From assembly GCA_002413185.1 (NCBI GenBank), contig DHWM01000155.1:27314-51502 (forward strand): a DNA stretch of 24,189 nucleotides, in the 5' to 3' direction. Made by a program: the position numbers and the translations under genes. A model generated the notes under the pieces. That model was not told where the DNA came from. It worked only from the letters and a program-made list of their open reading frames with translations, and searched no databases. The stretch comes from Actinobacteria bacterium UBA5182 (GTDB taxonomy: Bacteria > Actinomycetota > UBA4738). Below, in pieces: positions 22,368 to 24,189 of this stretch; the first letter of the stretch is position 1; each line of letters starts with the position of its first letter.

Positions 22368-22764
22368 GGTCCGGCTCGCCGCCGCCGCGTCCTTCCTCAT
22401 CCTCCTGCTCGCCGGGTGCACCCGTTCGACCGCGCCGCGGTCGGGGCCTCCGGCGGCGCCCCCCCTTCCCGGCGCGACGTTCGGAGCGAGCCAGCGCCCG
22501 GTGATCTGGGTGGGCGGGACGCTTTCCACGGTGGCGGCTGATGAGATCCAGGTCCAGGAGCCATCCGGTCCGATGGTGGGCTTGAAGCGTCTGGCCGAAG
22601 GGGCCACCGCCTTCTACCGCGTCTCTCACGGGGCATGGCAGCAGGTGGCCGACGACGAGGTTCCCTCCAGGCCGGAGGAGCCTGCCTGCGTCGAGACGCT
22701 CCTGAGCGGGCCCAACCTGCTGGCCCTGCGGGTCTTCCTGGGCCACGACTGTGGTCCTGCCTAG
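22354..22764 (+). CDS. Putative lipoprotein, start codon not visible
   Basis: The first standard start in this frame is GTG 22501, which gives only 87 residues. The frame is open from 22204, however, and directly before that GTG it encodes a textbook lipoprotein signal: basic RPRRAVR (22354-22374), hydrophobic AAASFLILLL, then LAGC with the lipid-accepting Cys at 22417-22419, followed by a Ser/Pro/Ala linker. The mature domain of about 90 residues (IWVGGTLSTVAADEIQV to FLGHDCGPA) has two Cys, probably a disulfide, and no family I recognise. No ATG, GTG or TTG exists between 22204 and the signal. The true start is unusual, or a base is missing near the GC-rich hairpin. It follows etfA on the same strand. 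Confidence 0.6.
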   Translation, partial: RPRRAVRLAAAASFLILLLAGCTRSTAPRSGPPAAPPLPGATFGASQRPVIWVGGTLSTVAADEIQVQEPSGPMVGLKRLAEGATAFYRVSHGAWQQVADDEVPSRPEEPACVETLLSGPNLLALRVFLGHDCGPA

Positions 22765-22793
22765 CGCCCCCGGCGTGAGGACCGGCCGAGGGA

Positions 22794-22799
22794 TAGGGT
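22794..22799 (+). promoter_or_regulatory. -10 promoter element of the DUF2007-like gene
   Basis: TAGGGT predicts a transcript start at A22806, giving a leader of about 21 nt with GGAGAGGA in it, ahead of GTG 22827. It matches the TAnnnT form used by other genes in the window. Confidence 0.4.
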
Positions 22800-22826
22800 C
22801 TGCCGAGGAGAGGACCGGGGCCACTC

Positions 22827-23066
22827 GTGAGAAGACGAACGAAGAGCATCAGCACCGTCCACCTCGGCCAGTTCAGCCGAGAGACGGCCAACGCCATCGC
22901 CGGGGAGCTCGAGAAGGCGGGCATCGTGTGGTGGTACAAGGAGCCCGGTTACATCAGCCAGGTGTGGGAATTCGGCGTGCGACTGTTCGTCGACCGGGAC
23001 CGGCTGGCCGAGGCGAAGGACATCGCCGAGCGGGTCACCGCAGACCGCGGGAGGCGCCAGGGCTGA
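22827..23066 (+). CDS. Small DUF2007-like protein
   Basis: A 79-residue soluble protein from GTG 22827. The pattern is a short strand (STVHLGQF), a helix that changes the partner or face (SRETANAIAGELEKAGI), a strand with aromatic residues (VWWYKEPG), then GVRLFVDRDRLAEAKDIAERV. This alpha-beta layout resembles the DUF2007 / putative signal-transducing domain, in which a ferredoxin-like fold ends in a V-D-x-x-x-x-x-A-x-x-I helix. The match is by eye and moderate. The role is unknown. It has its own promoter and is not obviously tied to the lipoprotein upstream or the DoxX-Rieske gene downstream. Confidence 0.6.
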   Translation: MRRRTKSISTVHLGQFSRETANAIAGELEKAGIVWWYKEPGYISQVWEFGVRLFVDRDRLAEAKDIAERVTADRGRRQG

Positions 23067-23081
23067 GGTCGTTTCGTCGGC

Positions 23082-23114
23082 ATTCATACAGAGTTCAAAA
23101 CCTCTTCATACGGA
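23082..23114 (+). promoter_or_regulatory. Three 11-nt direct repeats, PhoP/PhoB-like (pho-box type) operator
   Basis: Three adjacent 11-nt units read ATTCATACAGA, GTTCAAAACCT and CTTCATACGGA, each starting NTTCA; the first and third share TTCATAC. This 11-nt period with a conserved 7-nt head is the layout bound in tandem by PhoP (Streptomyces consensus GTTCACC) and by PhoB-type regulators. The AT-rich block stands out from its surroundings. The last unit reaches the -35 position of the promoter that follows, as expected for an activator. Confidence 0.6.
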
Positions 23115-23132
23115 ACCCGAACCAGCCTTGGG

Positions 23133-23138
23133 CATACT
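23133..23138 (+). promoter_or_regulatory. -10 element for a leaderless DoxX-Rieske transcript
   Basis: CATACT, an imperfect -10, lies 18 nt beyond the direct repeats and puts the expected transcript start at 23145-23146, on the GTG start codon. A weak -10 without a -35 box, next to an upstream operator, fits an activator-dependent promoter. Confidence 0.4.
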
Positions 23139-23145
23139 CGGCGTC

Positions 23146-24171
23146 GTGCCGCCGCCCTACCCATCCGTCCGGAGGGTTCCGCCCAACGTTGCAGCGAGCT
23201 GGCTCCGGCAGTCCTGGCCGCTCCGCATCCTCCGGGGCTTCCTCGGAGCGACCTTCGTCTACGCGGGGATGCAGAAGCTCGCCGACCCGAACTTTCTCCA
23301 TCCGGGAACGCCCGACTTCATCGGGTCCCAGCTCCAGGCGTTCGCACAGGGGAGCCCCATCCATGCGTTTCTGCCCCCGTTCGGCCACCTCCCCGCCCTG
23401 ACCGGGGTGGGTATCGCGCTGCTGGAGATGGCGATCGGGCTGGCGACGTTGCTGGGGATCGCGCCCATGCTCTCCGCCGCTCTGGGTTTCGCCGTGAACC
23501 TCGTCCTGTTCCTGTCGGCGACGTGGCACGTCCATCCGTACTTCCTGGGCTCCGATTCGATGTACGCGATCGGGTGGGCCGCGTACTTCGCGGGACTGGT
23601 CGAGATCGAGCGAACCGTCCGGGCTGTACCGGTACAGGGATCGCGCCGCCGCCGGGCCGCGCTCCAGGACGAGGGGTTCGGCCGGCGAGAGTTCCTGCGG
23701 GGTGCCGTTGTCGGGGTGGGAACCATTGTGCTCGGTGGGTCCGCGTCCGCCCTGGCCGGCACATCAACCGGGAATCGGACCGCCCTTCCCCGGCCGGCTC
23801 CGTCAGCACAGCCGGGTTCCTCCCCCAAGCCGGCCTCGTCCACCCCGATCGTGCACGGGACGCCCATCGCGACACTGGACAACGTACCGGTGGGAGGGGC
23901 CGTCGGGTTCAACGATCCTGCCGATGGGACGCCTTCGGTCCTGGTTCGGCTCTCGGATACCCGTGTGGCGGCGTTCAGCCGGGTGTGCACGCACGCGGGA
24001 TGCCTCGTGCAGTACGACCAGAGCTCGCGCATCCTGGTGTGCCCCTGTCACGGTGCCGAGTTCGACCCGTCGAGGCAGGCCGAGCCGATCGCGGGGCCAG
24101 CTCCCACCGCATTGCATCCCGTGCCCGTGGCGGTGGATCCCGCCACCGGGAAGGTGGTCGCGACCGACTAG
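23146..24171 (+). CDS. DoxX-Rieske fusion membrane protein with internal Tat signal
   Basis: A 341-residue protein counted from GTG 23146. Residues 25-155 are a DoxX-like unit with about four membrane helices (RGFLGATFVYAGMQKLADP is the family opening). A basic cytoplasmic loop leads to GRREFLRGAVVGVG (179-192), a twin-arginine motif before a fifth helix. After a Pro/Ser-rich linker comes an external Rieske domain with CTHAGC (281-286) and CPCH (299-302): Cys281, His283, Cys299 and His302 would bind the 2Fe-2S cluster, and Cys286-Cys301 form the stabilising disulfide. It probably passes electrons to or from the quinone pool; DoxX relatives occur in thiosulfate:quinone oxidoreductase, but the substrate is unknown. 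TTG 23128 is an alternative start; GTG fits the promoter. Confidence 0.87.
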   Translation: MPPPYPSVRRVPPNVAASWLRQSWPLRILRGFLGATFVYAGMQKLADPNFLHPGTPDFIGSQLQAFAQGSPIHAFLPPFGHLPALTGVGIALLEMAIGLATLLGIAPMLSAALGFAVNLVLFLSATWHVHPYFLGSDSMYAIGWAAYFAGLVEIERTVRAVPVQGSRRRRAALQDEGFGRREFLRGAVVGVGTIVLGGSASALAGTSTGNRTALPRPAPSAQPGSSPKPASSTPIVHGTPIATLDNVPVGGAVGFNDPADGTPSVLVRLSDTRVAAFSRVCTHAGCLVQYDQSSRILVCPCHGAEFDPSRQAEPIAGPAPTALHPVPVAVDPATGKVVATD

Positions 24172-24186
24172 CGGCGGGTCCGCCGC
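24171..24186 (+). terminator. Hairpin at the stop of the DoxX-Rieske gene
   Basis: GCGGCGG (24171-24177) and CCGCCGC (24180-24186) are perfectly complementary and begin at the last base of the stop codon. With a realistic loop, about 6 bp would pair. No U tract is visible before the window ends. Confidence 0.45.
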
Positions 24187-24189
24187 CAG

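Noticed and set aside
1..24189. CRISPR arrays, tRNA or rRNA genes, transposases, integrases, toxin-antitoxin pairs
   Set aside because: I looked for regular spaced repeats, tRNA-like ends and typical domains on both strands and found none that could be supported.

Overview
The window is a high-GC, tightly packed bacterial chromosome segment. It most likely comes from Actinomycetota, probably a lineage outside the well-studied genera. Supporting signs are an FbiB-type F420 gene (CofE plus nitroreductase domains in one chain), frequent GTG and TTG starts, several leaderless or near-leaderless genes behind TAnnnT -10 boxes, a DtxR/IdeR-like iron box and an 11-nt-period PhoP/PhoB-like direct repeat. 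Species cannot be read from the sequence.

Layout. (1) 1-3996, plus strand: the 3' part of fbiB, a mobA reading frame broken by two compensating frameshifts, a DUF5654 membrane protein and two tandem DUF3105 membrane-anchored paralogs. (2) 4028-12415: a surface-glycan locus. A five-gene minus-strand operon (wzm, wzt, a GT4-SMR fusion, a GT2 and a sugar nucleotidyltransferase) faces a plus-strand pair (a small coiled-coil protein and a GT4-DUF4214-methyltransferase protein) across a 149-bp divergent promoter region. (3) 12343-18476, minus strand: a patatin-like protein whose catalytic halves are separated by membrane helices, then ligA, a SnoaL-like protein and mnmA. (4) 18477-20602: an apparently foreign or decaying insert with a secreted Cys-containing protein behind the iron box and the remnant of a beta-propeller protein. 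(5) 20603-24189, plus strand: etfB-etfA, a lipoprotein frame with no visible start codon, a small DUF2007-like protein and a DoxX-Rieske fusion with an internal Tat motif, preceded by the three-unit direct repeat.

How the genes work together. The glycan locus is the most coherent system. The nucleotidyltransferase would supply activated sugar, and the GT2 and GT4 enzymes would build a chain on a lipid carrier. The SMR module could flip a lipid-linked sugar. Wzm/Wzt would export the chain, with the Wzt C-terminal domain possibly reading a terminal mark, and the divergent methyltransferase is a candidate maker of that mark. This is inferred from domain content and order; no glycan structure is known. 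The remaining genes are housekeeping (ligA, mnmA, etfBA, fbiB) or envelope proteins of unknown role. I saw no tRNA, rRNA, CRISPR array, transposase or integrase. No gene-free stretch exceeds 300 bases unless the propeller remnant is discounted; in that case 19926-20602 is non-coding apart from the hairpin, remnant and etf promoter region described below.
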